Shown piece by piece: positions 19,117-31,352 of a stretch of 64,000 nucleotides of DNA. Within the stretch, counting starts at the first letter, position 1. Every line of letters begins with the position of its first letter. The translations under genes and the position numbers were made by a program. The DNA is taken from NCBI RefSeq assembly GCF_022458985.1, contig NC_061771.1, forward strand, positions 11,162,501 to 11,226,500. The letters are read 5' to 3'. Under the pieces are notes generated by a model. The model was not told where the DNA came from, did not search any database, and worked only from the letters and a program-made list of their open reading frames with translations. Source of the DNA: Mugil cephalus (lineage: Eukaryota > Chordata > Actinopteri > Mugiliformes > Mugilidae).

Positions 19117-22100
19117 TTAGCAAATGATCTCTGATTCTTTGATACTTGTACTGCTCTCCTCCTTCATCGTTAGCTTGCCTTTAGTTGCATTCATCGCCTC
19201 TTCTTTCCAGTCCTCTACCTCTTCCCTTTCTATCTCCTCCTCTTTCACCACACCTCCCTCCAGCTCTCCTTCCCTCTTCTCCACTGTTCTTGTCCTCCTC
19301 TTGTCTTGCAGGGCGCAGGGGAGACAGTTTGCCAGGAAGAGGACGACAGAGAGACAGAGCAGAGAGAGTACAACGCCCATGCCGATCTCCAAATCGTGAT
19401 CTCCCCATCCAGCCCTCTCCTCCTCCTTCTCCCTCCGCCTGCCTTTCTCATTGCCTGGGGAGAGGTACACAGTGCCCTCCTCCAGGCTGGGCATCAGCAC
19501 AGCTCTTTCCAGAGTGTTCCTACTGACCATCCCTCCAGCGCCCTCGTTCCACTTTCTGCTTGTCATCCTGGTTTTCTCATAGTAGTCACTTCCACCGCTC
19601 GCATTCCTACTCTCATCCTTGTTTGACGAGTACATGACACTGTCTGAATCAACCAACATGTCTGAAATATCGAACTCGAACCCTTCGTCCTCCTCATACT
19701 TCCTCTCTATCGGGTGCAGGAAGCCCAAGCCCAGGTCTAGGTTCACTCTTATCCACCCGGATCCCCTCGCCAGCCTTGTGGTGCGTCTTCCACCTTCGGA
19801 GTCGGTCCACTCGCCGTCGGCCTTTCTGATAGAGTTGGACGCGATGAGCTGGTCAGCACAGGTAGAAACCACAAGCTCTGCTTGCAGTAAAGGCCCGCCT
19901 CCGTCGCCTTGGGCGAAGATGCGCTGGCTGGGGCTCGGTGTCACCATGACGACGCTCTCAGCCAATGAGGAGAGATGCAGAGAAAAGGGCAGGTCGCCGA
20001 AGGAGGAGAGGAGCGAGGCAGTGTCATCACTGAACTGGAGCCAGACGCTGATGGAGGCTTCCTGTGGAGACGTGATGGGAAATTAACTTCAACATCAGAG
20101 AAAAACAGACCTAGATCTATTCTCTCTTGACCATAAATACCTGTGGTTACATAATGCTTTACCACGTACGACCTAGTCCATTTTATTTGAACCACACTTA
20201 TAAATCCTTCCTTAAGTGTCAAACCCTGCATACGTGAATAAATAGCAGCGCTCTCACCTGGTGAAGATTGTACAGGATGTTGTATGCTGTCACTGTTGTT
20301 GTGATAACGGAGGAGTGGGCGGGGCTGGTCATCACCGACATGCCGAGGCCACTGACCACCTGTACAGACAGGTCACCTGGAGTAACGGCATCAGAGGTCA
20401 CAGTGATATCACATCGGCCCAGGACTCCATCCCACTGCTCAGAGACGACCTGAGAAAGAGAGAGGCAGCGGGATGACGGTTAGAGAGTGAAGATGGAAAA
20501 GTAAACAGATAATCATCACCTACGTGCAAGGATGTCTTTCCCGGTCGCAAACCAATCACGATGTTCTGGGGGCCGAGGGATGCCACCTGGGGATCCTCCA
20601 CTCTCAGACAGTTACTGACAAGATCTGTCACATCCATGAACCAATCCACAGAGCCCAGCAGGTGTGTGGTTCTGCCGTGGGTGTCCTGAGCTGTGAACTG
20701 AGTTAGAACATGGACTGAGGAGCGCTGGTACACCGGCACACACCTGTCAACACACACGAAAAACAAAAAAACTTTACAATGCGTTCATAGATTATGGGTA
20801 AATTAAAACAATTTGTGCAATGCCTGAAGTAAAATAGAAAGCCAGCTAGCAAACTGATTGTTAGCAAAGATTAATGATTGGTTCACGTTTTTACGTTTTT
20901 TTTTTTAAATAACATAGATCTTCCACTGATACCCCAAAGGACAAATACTGCAGGTCATTGTCCTGCTGGGAAGGACTTGTCTTTATGTTGCTTAATTCAT
21001 TTTCCCCTGAGTCTGTATAAGCCAGCCACAGCCTGTTGGCGGGAAGCATCCCCACAGCATGATGCTGCCACCACTATGCTTCATGGTGCGGACGGGGAGT
21101 GTGTGGTCATGTGCAGTGAGTGTTTAGTCCCCTGAAGCTATATTAAGACACACTGATTCTGTCTCATACCCATCCTCAGTAAAAAGGTTCCAGCCATCGA
21201 TAGCATTGAGAACGGGGTCTTCCAAAGACATTCGCAGGGGCATAGTTGGAGCCCATACCTCCAGACACACAGACCCTCTAAACCTTCCCAATGAGAACTC
21301 CACCACTGCACAGGTGTTGCCCAGTCTGGATTCACCGCCATCAACAAAGAGGGTGGAGCAATCAGTGGAGACCTGAGGGGAAGAGATACAGATACAGTAC
21401 CAATGAAACTGGTTCATTTTAATTGTGACTGTATGGATACAGTCATTTTCAGCTCAGTGATTTGGTTTTGCTGCTGATGACAATATTTTTGTGAAATGTC
21501 AGTCGGATCTCAAAATGTATGTTGACAACTCTGCTGCACCTTGACAGTGTTCTCACTGGTGGAGTGACAAGTGACCGCAGACGTAACATCTGACACCATC
21601 TCATCGTGGCTCACAGCCAACACAATGACAGGAAGTGACACCGGCTGGTTGGTTAGTATGGCCGTGTTGATAATTGTGTTACTCTGAGGACGAAAGGTCA
21701 GAAAGAAGGCACTCAAAATAACTGGATGGCACTAAGCAAATCTTTAAAAACTTAGGACAACGAAATACCTCTGTGATGGGTACAATGCCAAAGATATGTC
21801 GATCGGAGAATGAGAAGACTGTCTCAGCTGTCCCATGTGATGACAGGGGGTTACCACGTCCAGAGTACTCCACCCACCACTTAGCCGTCACTGTCATGGC
21901 AACGCCAAAGCTCTGCCTCAGGCCGTCGACTGACAGACATACCACCTGCTGGAGGACAGTTGGACTGCAGGCCACAGACATCAGTAACTGAGCTGCGAGT
22001 ACAACAGATCTCACTCCCTTTACCCAAACTGTTCTCACATTCAGACAAATCACACCTATCCTGTTTCTCGTAACTGTTAGACTATTAGAGCAGCCATCAG

Positions 22101-25100
22101 CTTTGCCATAGAGGCAACAATCAGTTTTAAGGCTGCCAGGGAGTTAATGTTTAATTAAAAAATAAAGGATGAATTATAAAGGTGTAACATACTTCAGAAG
22201 CTTGTATTTATGTTTCTAGGATATATTAGGTCGAGGAACCTGCTCCGTTTGCCTGTGTTTTCAACTTCAACTTCATAAACACACAGAACTGAGGTGGAAT
22301 CACATTAAAAACCTACTTTTGAGATGTCTTTATCGGGCTGTGTTTTTGGCAGAAGATGGACACCACGTCGTGTTTGGAGCCTTGACTTTTCTCCAAGGTG
22401 ACCGCCCACAGGTCAGACGTTCTAGTTCTCTGGACCACCATGGACACCAAACCCTTCTTCACCTTCAGCCTGAGGATTTGTTTCAGAGGTTTGTTGGCCA
22501 TTGGCGATACAACACAAAAAACAACGGTTGCACTGATGTCGTTCTGCCGTTACCTGATGACAACATACTCCCCGCTGAAATTGGCTCTCAGGTTCACAGA
22601 CACTTTGGCCGGCTGCCCTATCAGCACCGGCCCGCTGTGGTAGCGAATCACAACATGGGAATCCACCCTGAGCTCCTCCTCAAGTCCATTCGAACAGGCG
22701 TCTTCTGTCCTGCTCTCCTCTCTTCCCATGTCCTCCTGCTCCTCCTTCAGTGTCACTGCTTTAATATGGAAGAGCTGCCTCTGGGACTCAGATGCTCTGC
22801 CTTCTACACATCTGAAGGGATGAACAGTGAGAGCTGAGACTAGACTTTCTTTCCACTCTGGGTACATTTTGCATTGTACACATATAAAACAAATGTAAAT
22901 GCAACATGTAAATAAGGGGAAGAGAAATATGTCTTTCTACATGTTACTGTACTGCTACATACCCTGGTGGTGTCAGCTTTAGGTCAGTCACCGCGTCGAA
23001 GGAAGAGTAATAAAGTTGTATTTGGTTTTTCATAGGGACCCTCTGGTATGTGGGAGCTCGTAGAGTGTCCTTTGGAGCTTCTCCATCAACACCTGGACGG
23101 TATCTGAGTAGAATAAATTCATCTGTAAATCAGGAAACTACCACTCTTCTGAAGTGCACCTGGGTCCAGTCAACCTGCTGCTCTTGTCAAGGCAACAGGC
23201 TTCACTGAGGTAAGTGAGGGTTTCGTAATCTGAAACCCTCACTTACCTCAGTGAGGCTTACTCATACACGTTCTGAGCTGGATACAGCAAACACTGTGCA
23301 AATTACTTTTATTTCAGCTTCATTTTGACCTGAATTTGCACAAAAGTTTGATTGGTACACTTTGTTTGTGGGCATTCTCCTAAAATATGCCAAATAATCA
23401 GCTGTGACAGGAGTGTAACTACACACTGCAAAGCATAACAGCTCCATGAAGTTATGTGAATATTTGGATCTTTAACTCCCTGAGAACATGCGTCCTCATA
23501 TGGGGACATTAAGTTTTAGGTTTTATCACAGCTTATTCTGCTTCATTTAAACCCATTGTTAGTGGACGCCATCTAGTGGTAGCAAATGGTCAATACATTA
23601 TTCAGGGGAAAAACATGCTAATGGATTCATTCTACAGACGATCACAGGACAAAAGCGGACGAGGTAGAAAACGTCATTGAATGCTACGGTTGAAACTTGT
23701 TTATTTATTCTCATTAACGTTTTTAGTTTGATATAAAGAGCAAATTTTATTAATAGCAACGAGGTACAACGTCGCTGATTAGCAAGTACTCCTTTGAGGA
23801 CGTTGGGACTTCACTGTTATGTCTCCGCACAGTCATGTTCAGGTATTTAAATAAACAGTGTTAACACATTGGTGACTTAAGTATAATATAAATAATGAAA
23901 TAATCCCAGTGTCCACATATGCGGACATAGTTTTTTTTGTTTTCGTTTTTTTACTACTTCCTGTTCAAAGATGATGCTCAGTTTTTTTTTGTTACATCAT
24001 AGGTCCTATTGATTCCAAATACAGTGGAGAAATAAAAAAAAAAATGCATACCAAATAAAAGGTTAAAGATAAATGTCTTTTGAGTTAAAAAAAGCAGTGG
24101 GGGATGAGAAGGAGGAGGTGAGAAAGAGACAAGATGGATAATGTAAACTAGTAAGTTTTTTTTATAGTAAGAAGTTGAAGCAATGATTAGTTATAACTTT
24201 CTGAGTTGAAACAGGTTTTTTTTCAAATCCAATTTACTCACATTTTTAAGGCAGCAGATGAACTCTTGTTTGTGCGTTTTACCAACTTAAAACGTATTAC
24301 AGTGCAAAACGAAAGTCAAAGACTTGTCAAAGCAACGCAGCCATTGAAAAGTAGGAAGCAGATATTACATGTGCATCAGTGAACAGATGGAGTCGCTTTC
24401 ACTTCAGTTTGAAGAATAAATCCTCAACTTTATCGCCCTCACCTCAGAGACAGAGAAGATCTCCGCTGACGGTTGACAAAGTGGCCGTTGTGACGCCGGC
24501 CCCGGTGCTGCTTCTGCACCCGACGACTAGGCTGAACATTCAGATCCAGATGTGAGTGGTTGGTGTGTTGGTTCTCAAACCAGTCGCTAGGTAGCGTCAA
24601 AGTAACCACACACAGTCCTAAAGGAGGCTGGGAGACATGACAATGATTAACTGAGACAGAGAAACAGAGAGAAATAGAGAAAACAGTGGAGAACAGCATC
24701 CTCACCTGTGTGATACAGGAGGACTTGTGCTCCTTTGTATCCTTGAAAGCATGCAGGGTGATGCAGGTCCCTCCAGTATCGACGCTGCCTCTCTTGTGGA
24801 AGAGGGCTCTCACCCTGAACCTCTCGTGCCCGTGCTCGTCCCTCTCTCTCTCCACATTGTCTGAGAGGACGGACGCAGACAGAGGGGGAGGTAAAGGAAG
24901 GACAGACTCTGATAAGAGCTGTGGAAAGAGATGAAATGAAGAGCAATGAGAGAATTTATTTAATCTTCAGACGCCTCTCTTACAGACCATCTGTCCTTCT
25001 CCATTTACCTGCGTTGCTGAGTGAGAGCCAAATGAAGCCTGGAGCCTTGGTTTGGAGGACTGGTGAGACGGAGACACCGTGAAAAGACTCTGGGAGAAGG

Positions 25101-26844
25101 AGAAGGGGCTGGAGTTGGAGAAAAGAGTACCTAGATCTGCCTGGGATAGAGGGAAGATCTGCCAGGGAGCAGGAGAGATTGACATTTGGACTGGGAGGGA
25201 GAGAGAGGGTGGGGACTGCAGGAGGCACGAAGGGACTGAAGGAAAGAATTGAAGGGAGAGGAAGCAGATATGAAGTAGTATTGATTGACTCAAGTTAGAA
25301 GATCATGGAAACATAAACTTTGCTCCCCAGAGTGATCCTGCTGTTTTAAAGACATATTGTGATCCAGACAAACTGGAATATATTCCACACTACGATCCAT
25401 TACTCAATTAATCCACATAACCTAAAATGTTCCAGACGAGAAGCCACTTTAATATCTCATTATCTCATAATATATAATATAACACTGAGTACAAATGTCA
25501 ATGCAGTTAACATGAAGGGACTGCCTAAGGCAGATAAAGACTATATTCCAGCAAAGCACCGCTGCCAGACATAAAGACATCACACAGCACCTGAAAACCC
25601 ACAACTTCAGTCATACCGGTATGACTGGTTTTCAGGTGCTGCGTGGCATCTACTTTAAATATTTCCCTTTGTTTCAGTGCAGCGAAGTAAGAGCAAGTAA
25701 GTGAGCGCAATTTCAGTGCAGTGTTGTCATCTGCTGATTAGTTGCGGGTCTCAGATTTGGGTTTGGGTGTCTGCAAATCTTACTTAAAGTCTTCAACCCA
25801 TAGTGGACATATTAAGAACAGCAGTTACTTTTATTGAAAATCTGCAGTTAATGTCTTCCATGTAATATCCGCACTTTGCCAATTCATCCTAGGGGCCAGA
25901 TTGGATTTAGCCCACAGGCTGTGTATTTGACATCCCTGATATGTGTAAACGACTTTTCCAATTATAACTTTTCTTCAAATAATTTCCCTCCAAAATTCAG
26001 CATATAATATAAAACCATTTTGCATACCCCATGAAGCTTAGCTCTCAACGGTTTCATGTTATCTGAACAGGACCTTAGGACTCTCTGCTCTCAAAGTGTC
26101 CATCTGTGTTTCCTACAGTTTTCAAAATGCGAATGGGGAGTCTTCAGTGATGGGATCCACCTCCCAGTTTGGGTTCAGGGGACAAACCTTCCTACTTTTA
26201 AGGTTCAGATTAAAACTTTCCTGTCTTATCTGAAAGTGGATCCTTTTTAGTGACAAACCAGCAATTTTTTTTCCAAGAGTCATACAGTACTGTTTTCTCA
26301 ATCTCTACTCTATAGAACTTCCACACATCCCACTGTACAATGTAAATAAAAACTGATTCCACTCTTCAGCAAAAATGAATATGAAGCAATATTAAAGATC
26401 TCATTGGCCCATCTGGTGTAAACATGTGGGCGAGAAGCCCAAAAACATTAAAACTGTCTACATCCCATTCAAACTACAGTGGGATGCTTCTTCATGTTTC
26501 TGGATTACTGCAGCATTTTTCTTTCAGAAGGCCTAATTCATTCAGCGCCATGAATATGGAGCTCAGAGCTCAAAAGTATTACCTGTATTTTTCATGTTTG
26601 CGGAAAAATACAGAATCCTAAAGCTCAAGTCTCATGGCATGATTAAAAACAACACCACGTGGTCTGTTTGTCGCACATGCGCACAATGTCCACTCATGCA
26701 TGTGTAGAAAGGTGTGTTACATAACCCACTAATGTTCTGCAGCCAAAGAACCTGAATCCCTGACTCACCGGATATGGAAAGCCATAAGAACAGGAGCCCT
26801 CCGCTTCCGAGCCACCACGCATAGGACCAGCTGACACCTGCCAT
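19117..26844 (-). CDS. tmem132a: Transmembrane protein 132A, complete 13-exon model (1050 aa)
   Basis: Exons: 26769-26844, 25009-25235, 24706-24918, 24443-24627, 22963-23103, 22554-22811, 22317-22469, 21769-21964, 21540-21683, 21170-21372, 20524-20743, 20258-20449 and 19117-20061. All have GT-AG sites and matching phases, and the sum of 3153 nt is exactly 1051 codons. Exon 1 is a signal peptide (MAGVSWSYAWWLG..). Family landmarks in order are CVVTLTLPSDWFE, LKVKKGLVS, HLLGSVDWFMDVTDLV and SISVWLQFSDDT. An acidic juxtamembrane stretch (EEDEGFEFDISD) follows. One membrane helix spans about residues 962-987, then a short charged tail of about 63 aa. It is a type I membrane glycoprotein; TMEM132 proteins are proposed adhesion/cytoskeleton linkers, and TMEM132A is linked to ER-stress and Wnt-related trafficking. 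The human protein is about 1023 aa with a longer tail. Confidence 0.95.
20920..21115 (-). mobile_element. Tc1-like transposase fragment in a tmem132a intron
   Basis: The minus-strand reading gives MKHSGGSIMLWGCF, the diagnostic block of Tc1 transposases (KHGGGSVMVWGCF). It lies between tmem132a exons 10 and 11. Flanking sequence (TGTCCTGCTGGGAAGGAC) fits the same repeat class. Only a short internal piece remains and no terminal repeats are seen. Confidence 0.7.
23202..23254. repeat. Perfect 23-bp inverted repeat with 7-nt loop
   Basis: The arms TCACTGAGGTAAGTGAGGG+TTTC (23202-23224) and their exact complement (23232-23254) flank the loop GTAATCT. It lies in tmem132a intron 4, just upstream of exon 5. 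Each strand therefore carries the strong splice-donor word AGGTAAGT. Confidence 0.9.
25585..25641. repeat. Nested palindromes in tmem132a intron 1
   Basis: Outer arms CAGCACCTGAAAACC (25585-25599) and GGTTTTCAGGTGCTG (25627-25641) are exact complements. The spacer contains a second, perfect 16-bp palindrome, GTCATACCGGTATGAC (25610-25625). It may be the end of a small foldback element. Confidence 0.8.
26045..26255 (+). mobile_element. Possible LINE 3' coding remnant
   Basis: The reading PVWVQGTNLPTFKVQIKTFL resembles the C-terminal end of fish LINE ORFs (..PTFK..LKTHLF). It is short, not flanked by a clear tail, and lies in intron 1 of tmem132a. Confidence 0.35.
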
Positions 26845-27608
26845 CACTGCACACCTCCTGCAACACAGTTATGCAGAACTATACTGTTGTAGATATCTTC
26901 AACACTTTCTCTCACTGGCACTTCAGAAAGGAGGCTTACGTTGCTTTTGCAAGTTCTGGGGAGTGAAGTGGAGTCAGGGCTGAATTGTTTTTCTATGACT
27001 CTGATGTGATCAAATCATTTTATCTAATGTGTTCTGTTGCAGTGCATTTGTTGGTAAGGAGCAGCCACAGGAAAACAGTGGCTGCCGTGTGCACAAAGTA
27101 GGTTTATCTATTTGACCATCTTTAATATTATTGTTTTGTTTGCATTCCTTGAACAAAAGGACAACACTGAAATATTGCTAATATAATATAGTATTTGCTT
27201 CTTTTGGATGTGAATAATAAGTTAGCAGTCAGTGTTTTCTTTCCATAGTTTAACTTAACGGTGATGGTGTCTGCAGTGAGAACACATCGAGTCAGTATAC
27301 AGAACCTGGTACAGAGTTTTGTTGATTTCAGTCTGTCTCATTACCCCCTCAGTCCCTTTATACAGAGATGACTTAGTTCTGTGTTGTCCTGCCACGGTTG
27401 TGTGTAGAGTTTATGTGGCACCACGGCACTCGAAGATTCAAATGCAATGCAATGTTTGTGGTTAAAATGAAAATAAAAGACCTTCTGTTTTCTGATTGGC
27501 TGCAACAAGCAACATTCAAACGGTGTGAAAAGGAGAAACACAACTTAAACTCTGTAACCCAGAATATGAGAGGCCGTTTAGGAAATAATTTGTATTTGCT
27601 CCCACATG

Positions 27609-27812
27609 TTACATCTCACAAACGCTACTATAGTCACGCACACATTCTATCAAACTCTCACAAACACAACTATAGTCACGCACACATTCTATCAAACTCT
27701 CACAAACACAACTATAGTCACGCACACATTCTATCAAACTCTCACAAACACGACTATAGTCACGCACACATTCTATCAAACTCTCACAAACACAACTATA
27801 GTCACGCACACA
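27609..27812. repeat. 42-bp subterminal tandem repeat
   Basis: TATAGTCACGCACACATTCT recurs with an exact 42-bp period (TATAG at 27629, 27671, 27713, 27755 and 27797). 42 is divisible by three, so open frames on both strands here (HILSNSHKHNYSHA repeats) are artefacts of the array. The right end of the enclosing element carries only one copy. Confidence 0.93.
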
Positions 27813-27913
27813 GTGGTGGTTCTAGACCAAAATTACCAGGGGGGCTGAGGTGGGGCCAATGTTTTTTCAGGGGGTACACATAAGACAATGTTTAAGCGTT
27901 CAAAATGTTTAGT

Positions 27914-28420
27914 TTATTTTAAACCAAAAGGAAACATAATAAGTATTAATACAATAAGACACCGCTGTATACGGATGTTCCGTGATCTAAGGCGTCCATG
28001 TCTTTCTCCAGCATTTGGGATTGTTTCAAGAATGTCACTGACTATATTACCCAAGACGTCAGCAGACACTGTTGTGTAGGGCAGTCTACACTGTCTGTGG
28101 CTGTACAATGTCCACCTACTGATACCAAAGTATAAAGCTACTCTTTGCCAGCTCATTCCCAGGGATAAACAGTAGATAATTAGTTCAGGTAGAATATTGT
28201 ATTGTGGGCGACCAGGACGGCCAGTTATTATTGTCGGTGGGCCTCTTGAAGGCAACATTTCCCTTTGACTCATTTGCAATGATCTTGAGTTTTGAAATGA
28301 ATTTATGATAGAACAAAAACATAAATGTAGGGCCTCCAGTGTTACAAAGCTCTCTTGATCCACACCCTCTTCAAACTGCTGGCTAAAGAACAAAAGAAAG
28401 AATAACTGATCCAAAATCAT
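27914..28420 (-). pseudogene. Truncated HTH/integrase-core-type transposon protein
   Basis: The 168-codon frame contains GRPGRPQYNILPELI, then an HTH-like FGISRWTLYSHRQ and TIPNAGERHGRLRSRNIRIQ. This order matches the N-terminal half of a large teleost transposon-associated family: GRP..I motif, recombinase-like HTH, then the block before an rve-type integrase core. After RIQR the frame runs into unrelated hydrophobic residues and stops, so the catalytic domain is absent. It sits inside the TIR element at 27565-28835 and is presumably inactive. Confidence 0.65.
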
Positions 28421-28882
28421 GCTGTCATATCCACCTCTGTCACTTTCCCTTCCAGTGTGTTGAAGTGAATTATTAGTGAATCATTAGTGAAAAAAATCCT
28501 CTCCTCATTACCATTTCCTCCTAACAAAAAGTTGCTTTGAAAATGAAGGTACATTAGTGGAAAAATCATATTTGCAACTGCAGCTACTCAGACAATTGTA
28601 AAGTTGTACTCATAAAGCTGCCTTCTTGATTTCAGTTCTCCCACACAGCCATCCATTTAGCTAGCAGTAAGCTCCCAGACCTGTGCACCAATCGAGGAAT
28701 GAGGCTTTATACTACTTCCTGTTTAAACAAACTAACTTCCTGCTCTAGTAATCGTGACTATAGTAGTGTTTGTGAGAGAGTTTGATAGTAACACGTGAGA
28801 GCAAATATGAATTATTTCCTGAACGGCTTCTCATACAGGAACATTCGTGTAACGTCATAACATAACAACGACTTAATATATA

Positions 28883-28960
28883 CACTACCAGCCAAATCTT
28901 TGGACACATTTTCTCATTGAACTGAAAGAGAAGATGAGTCCAGACTTTTTACTGGTAGTG
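28883..28960. mobile_element. Miniature Tc1-like foldback (78 bp)
   Basis: The left end CACTACCAGCCAAATCTTTG + GACACA and the right end read inward, CACTACCAGTAAAAAGTCTG + GACTCA, are inverted repeats of the CAGT-ACCAGTCAAA type seen in Tc1-like ends. TA precedes the left end. There is almost no internal sequence, so the unit is close to two joined ends. It lies 47 bp right of the larger TIR element. Confidence 0.65.
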
Positions 28961-31268
28961 TGCTTCTGCATTATATGTTCTTCTGGTGCAAATGGACTAT
29001 ATTAAATTATATATTAAATATTATAGTAAACCATGTCATGAGTAAATACTGGTACATTACACGTGACTGTGCTATTTTCTCTCTTTGTTGTTTGTTGTTG
29101 CTCAAGCCTCCTACCTTCATCACATGTGTTCAGCTTAACCAGCCACACTCCATTTCAACTGTGATTAGAAAAATGCCTGATTCTGTCTGACAACCAGCAG
29201 CACCTTCCATAATATTCAATCAAAGTGCTTCCCAATCACCAATATGCTTCTTAGTTTGTCTTTCAGGTCCTCAAGAAAAAATAAAACATAACAACAAATG
29301 TTGTCTCCTTTTCTCTGTAGCATGTTGACTCCTTTTTGAAAAAAACACCAGAGCACTTTAATTCTTTTGTTCCCACAAACTTTTTCTTATACAATATAAT
29401 AAAATTTTCAAATAATAATTAAAACATATTGTGACACAAAGTCAGCATCTTCTGTGAAAATGAAATGAAAATGCGAACAACACAATATATCAAAATATGT
29501 GTGAATGTTCCCATATGACAAAGGTCAGAGTGAGTAAACTGTGTGATATTATACCAAACAGTTCAACATGACACACACACACACACACAGATACACACAC
29601 ACACACTGCCGTACTCACCAATGTCTATTTCAGGTCCAGATTTCATCTGTTCCTCGGTGCATTTTAAAATAGTTCATATCCATATCGGTGATTCAAGCGA
29701 CTATTTAAAAATAGTCTTTTTCACTCTTGTCTGGTTTGCTGCTGCTTTAAATCTCTGTATACGCTTACTCTCTTTTTCCTCCCTCTCCGTGCCAGATTTG
29801 CACAGTAAGGATTTATTTATTCAAAATAGGAGATAATCCCCCCATGTCCCTCCTCCCATCCATTCTTTGTGAAATAATTATTTTTTCTTCCCACTCTACA
29901 CTTTCCCACCCTGTCCTTTTCTTATATACTGCCTCTGTCTTCTTATATGTCTATGTTTTTTGATTACAAATCAGGTTTAATACTAAAGGTCACAGAAGTC
30001 AGGCAATAATTAAACCTTTTCCATCATTCTGTGAGAAACCATGTGACTTCTGACAGTGGATGACAAAGACCTCAAGGAGATGGTATTCTTCACCAGATAT
30101 GATCAGTGCGGGGCGGGTACACATGGCTTTGGGCTCATCCAGATCCCATCCAAGATCATCCTCAGAGGACTTAAGTGGGATGTAAAAAGTTATTGTCACT
30201 GGAAGAAGAGAATGGAAATCCCTGTAGATTGAAGCTTCAGCTTCAATATGATGTGTCTTGCTTCACCAGGAAGTACTGCTGAAGTCCCTGGGTTTTGTTG
30301 TGACCCAAAGATAGACCCAAGATAGACCCAAAGAAAAACTAAAAGACTTAAAGGACTACTACAAAATAAAACAGGAAGAACAAGGGAAAACAGAGGACTA
30401 CAGAAAGCATTCAAAAGTCAATATCATGAAGAAACAGAAAAGTTTAAAGCCCAAGATCATGACTGTTGAATATTGCTTGCTCTTGGGTGGACTAAACGGT
30501 GGACTTTTGTTAGTAACAGGCAGTGAGAGAACTCAGTTTTAACCTAAAAAATGATTCACCCTTCTCTTGTCTGAGGACAGCCAGGTAGAGACAGAAAAAG
30601 AGATGATACATGAAATAATGTAGGTGATGCGTGCTGCACGAGAGACAAAGGACAGAACGGCAGAGTTCGTAATCACCTCAACACCCAGGCTACTCCAGGA
30701 GATGGGAGGGGCCCATGGGCAGGCAGTCACGCAGTCAGTGGCTGAAAGGACTCCTGGACCTGGGCCTTCAACTCACTGCTGAGCCCTCTAGAAGTGTTGT
30801 GGGCCAATCAGCGAATCACCCAAGAAAGAGAGCGCCTGCTTGATAACCCGAAGGCTGTCCCCACTCTATTGACATCCCACAGAGTCTTAGGGGTGTCTCA
30901 AGTATGGACTTATGGATATTAGCGTCTAGTCATATTCAATAGATTAGAGAGTTATGATACTGTAAAAAAAAAAGTCACCCACAAAAATGTTATTACTATG
31001 ACCCTTAAAGTCACCGTAGTAGAGATATTTCTACAGTGTGGGGCCGTACATGTCAGTCTTACATATTGCTGTCTTTCTTCTCCACCCCCTCCATATTTGT
31101 CCCCTCATTTCAATCCCCTGCTGGATAATCTGCAGTTGTAATCTGCAGTCATCTGTCATTGTACCTCTGGTTGGGACATTTGCAATGAGGCCAGATTATC
31201 ATCTCATAGCATGACCTGACCAGAGAGGACAAGGTAAAATAAAACCCACGCATGTACAGATGGACAAC

Positions 31269-31315
31269 GCACACACGCACACGCACGCACACACACACAC
31301 ACACACGCACACACA

Positions 31316-31349
<34 letters not shown>
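31269..31349. repeat. (CA)n microsatellite
   Basis: About 80 bp of mostly CA with CG interruptions. A second CA run is at 29567-29606 and a third, shorter one near 36233-36249. Confidence 0.95.

Positions 31350-31352
<3 letters not shown>

Larger units (their letters stand above)
27565..28835. mobile_element. TIR DNA element (1.27 kb) with HTH/integrase-type ORF
   Basis: The left end (from 27565, TATGAGAGGCCGTTTAGGAA) and right end (to 28835, reading inward TATGAGAAGCCGTTCAGGAA) are imperfect inverted repeats of about 80 bp. Both continue through ATTTGCTC.CAC.TGTTA and ACAAAC.CTACTATAGTCAC. Flanks CAGAA and CAGGA may be a mutated 5-bp target duplication. The interior carries one truncated ORF on the minus strand and, beside the left end, a 42-bp tandem array derived from the subterminal sequence. 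It lies between tmem132a and cd5. I cannot match it to a named superfamily from sequence alone. Confidence 0.75.

Noticed and set aside
24706..24908. Alternative acceptor at 24908 for tmem132a exon 3
   Set aside because: It puts the exon in a frame with an internal stop. The acceptor giving a start at 24918 keeps the family frame.
27398..27883. 161-codon plus-strand frame with 14-residue repeats
   Set aside because: It is generated by the 42-bp tandem array inside the TIR element. The opposite strand is equally open.
29999..30730. Three short minus-strand frames between tmem132a and cd5
   Set aside because: No splice-consistent joining, no recognised domain. Composition could be chance or unrecognised repeat.
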